Assembly (NCBI RefSeq): GCF_013373865.1
Contig: NC_050467.1
Coordinates: 22,838,996 to 22,902,995, forward strand
DNA: 64,000 nt
Source: Monomorium pharaonis
Taxonomy: Eukaryota; Arthropoda; Insecta; Hymenoptera; Formicidae
Reading direction: 5' to 3'
This document shows positions 63,344 to 64,000 of the stretch, one piece after another; position 1 is the first letter of the stretch; every line of letters starts with the position of its first letter. The notes below the pieces were generated by a model. That model worked only from the letters and a program-made list of their open reading frames with translations. It did not search any database and was not told where the DNA came from. The translations under genes were made by a program, and so were the position numbers.

Positions 63344-64000
63344 TGAGGTGAGGATGATGTTAAAGGAAGAGCGTATCAAACGCTTAGTCGAGAATATTTT
63401 TCTTCTTCTCTTTATTTGAAATCCTCATCTGACTTTTATACACGTGTTACACATGTTAATCTTCAAGCCGCTTTTTATCTTCAAAGTTGTGAATTCCTGA
63501 AAAATTAATCAGATTTTTCAATGTATTTTTGTAGAAAATAACAGAGAATAACGGAGCTAGAAAAGATATATCTCGCTGAGCGGTTATGGAGCAGTTAAAC
63601 GGAAGAATTGTTCAGTCAAAATTAATGTTGGAACAACACGCCACCGACATTCAAAGTAAAAATAAAAATAATGGTATTACAACATTGACGTAAGCGCATT
63701 CTGCTTCCGGGCTGGAAACCGATATTTCATGTTTAGGGGGCCACGCTTGGCGCATACACGATCCAATACGAGCGTGCACCGGCGGCGAAAGTTATTATGC
63801 ACCGCGGACAATATACCCGCGGAAAGTGCATTATAGATGAAAGTTCGCCGCTCGCGCGCAGCCGAAGGCGGAGCCGCGGCCGTAAATAATAAGGCGTGTT
63901 TCGCCGTCTGGGTCTTACCTGAACAAGGTGCCTCCTCCGGCGTGACATAGATACGTTAACGTGGCCCGCGATCTCAGAAAAGCCGCGCGAACCTCGTGAC

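Larger units (their letters stand above)
50521..64000. other. Non-coding block, alternating AT-rich and CpG-rich
   Basis: CpG-rich at about 50750-51800, 53200-54850, 57950-58500, 59440-60200 and 60600-63350; AT-rich at 52000-53060 and 54950-55800. Apart from simple repeats and two weak frames near the end, nothing is supported. Confidence 0.55.

Overview
The window looks like nuclear DNA of an insect, most probably a hymenopteran and perhaps an ant. AT-rich stretches alternate with CpG-rich islands, GA/CT dinucleotide tracts are very numerous, coding density is very low, and the one clear coding segment is bounded by eukaryotic splice signals. No bacterial, viral or organellar gene, no CRISPR array, no rRNA and no convincing tRNA was seen. 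The species assignment is inference from base composition and repeat style, not from a recognised gene.

The only coding sequence I can support well is one large internal exon on the + strand, at about 40982-43259. It follows a strong pyrimidine-rich acceptor and ends at a consensus GTGAGT donor. It encodes about 758 residues of acidic, Ser/Pro/Gln/His-rich, mostly disordered sequence with a more ordered-looking end. This is the style of a large nuclear or chromatin-associated regulator. I could not identify the family securely. The start and end of the gene are not seen, so much of the rest of the window is probably intron or regulatory DNA of this gene. A CpG-rich block at about 8560-9188, ending at a CAG/GTAACG donor, is a possible untranslated first exon of this or another + strand gene.

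Region by region: 1-5456 is non-coding with short microsatellites. 5457-6837 is a 1.4 kb unit bounded by about 155 bp inverted repeats around a CpG-rich core. 7346-7633 holds two MITE-like copies, the better one with TA flanks. 8080-13300 is CpG-rich with long pyrimidine tracts and the possible first exon. 13300-40981 is long non-coding DNA alternating AT-rich blocks and CpG islands, with a structured GC island near 30030-30290 and a perfect hairpin just upstream of the exon. 40982-43259 is the exon. 43260-64000 is non-coding, with a perfect 28 bp palindrome at 48108-48135, Z-DNA-prone tracts, and two weak open frames near 62.3-63.3 kb.

Most open frames of 60-230 codons in the window lie in CpG-rich or microsatellite DNA, have low-complexity or Arg/Ser-rich translations, and were not accepted as genes.
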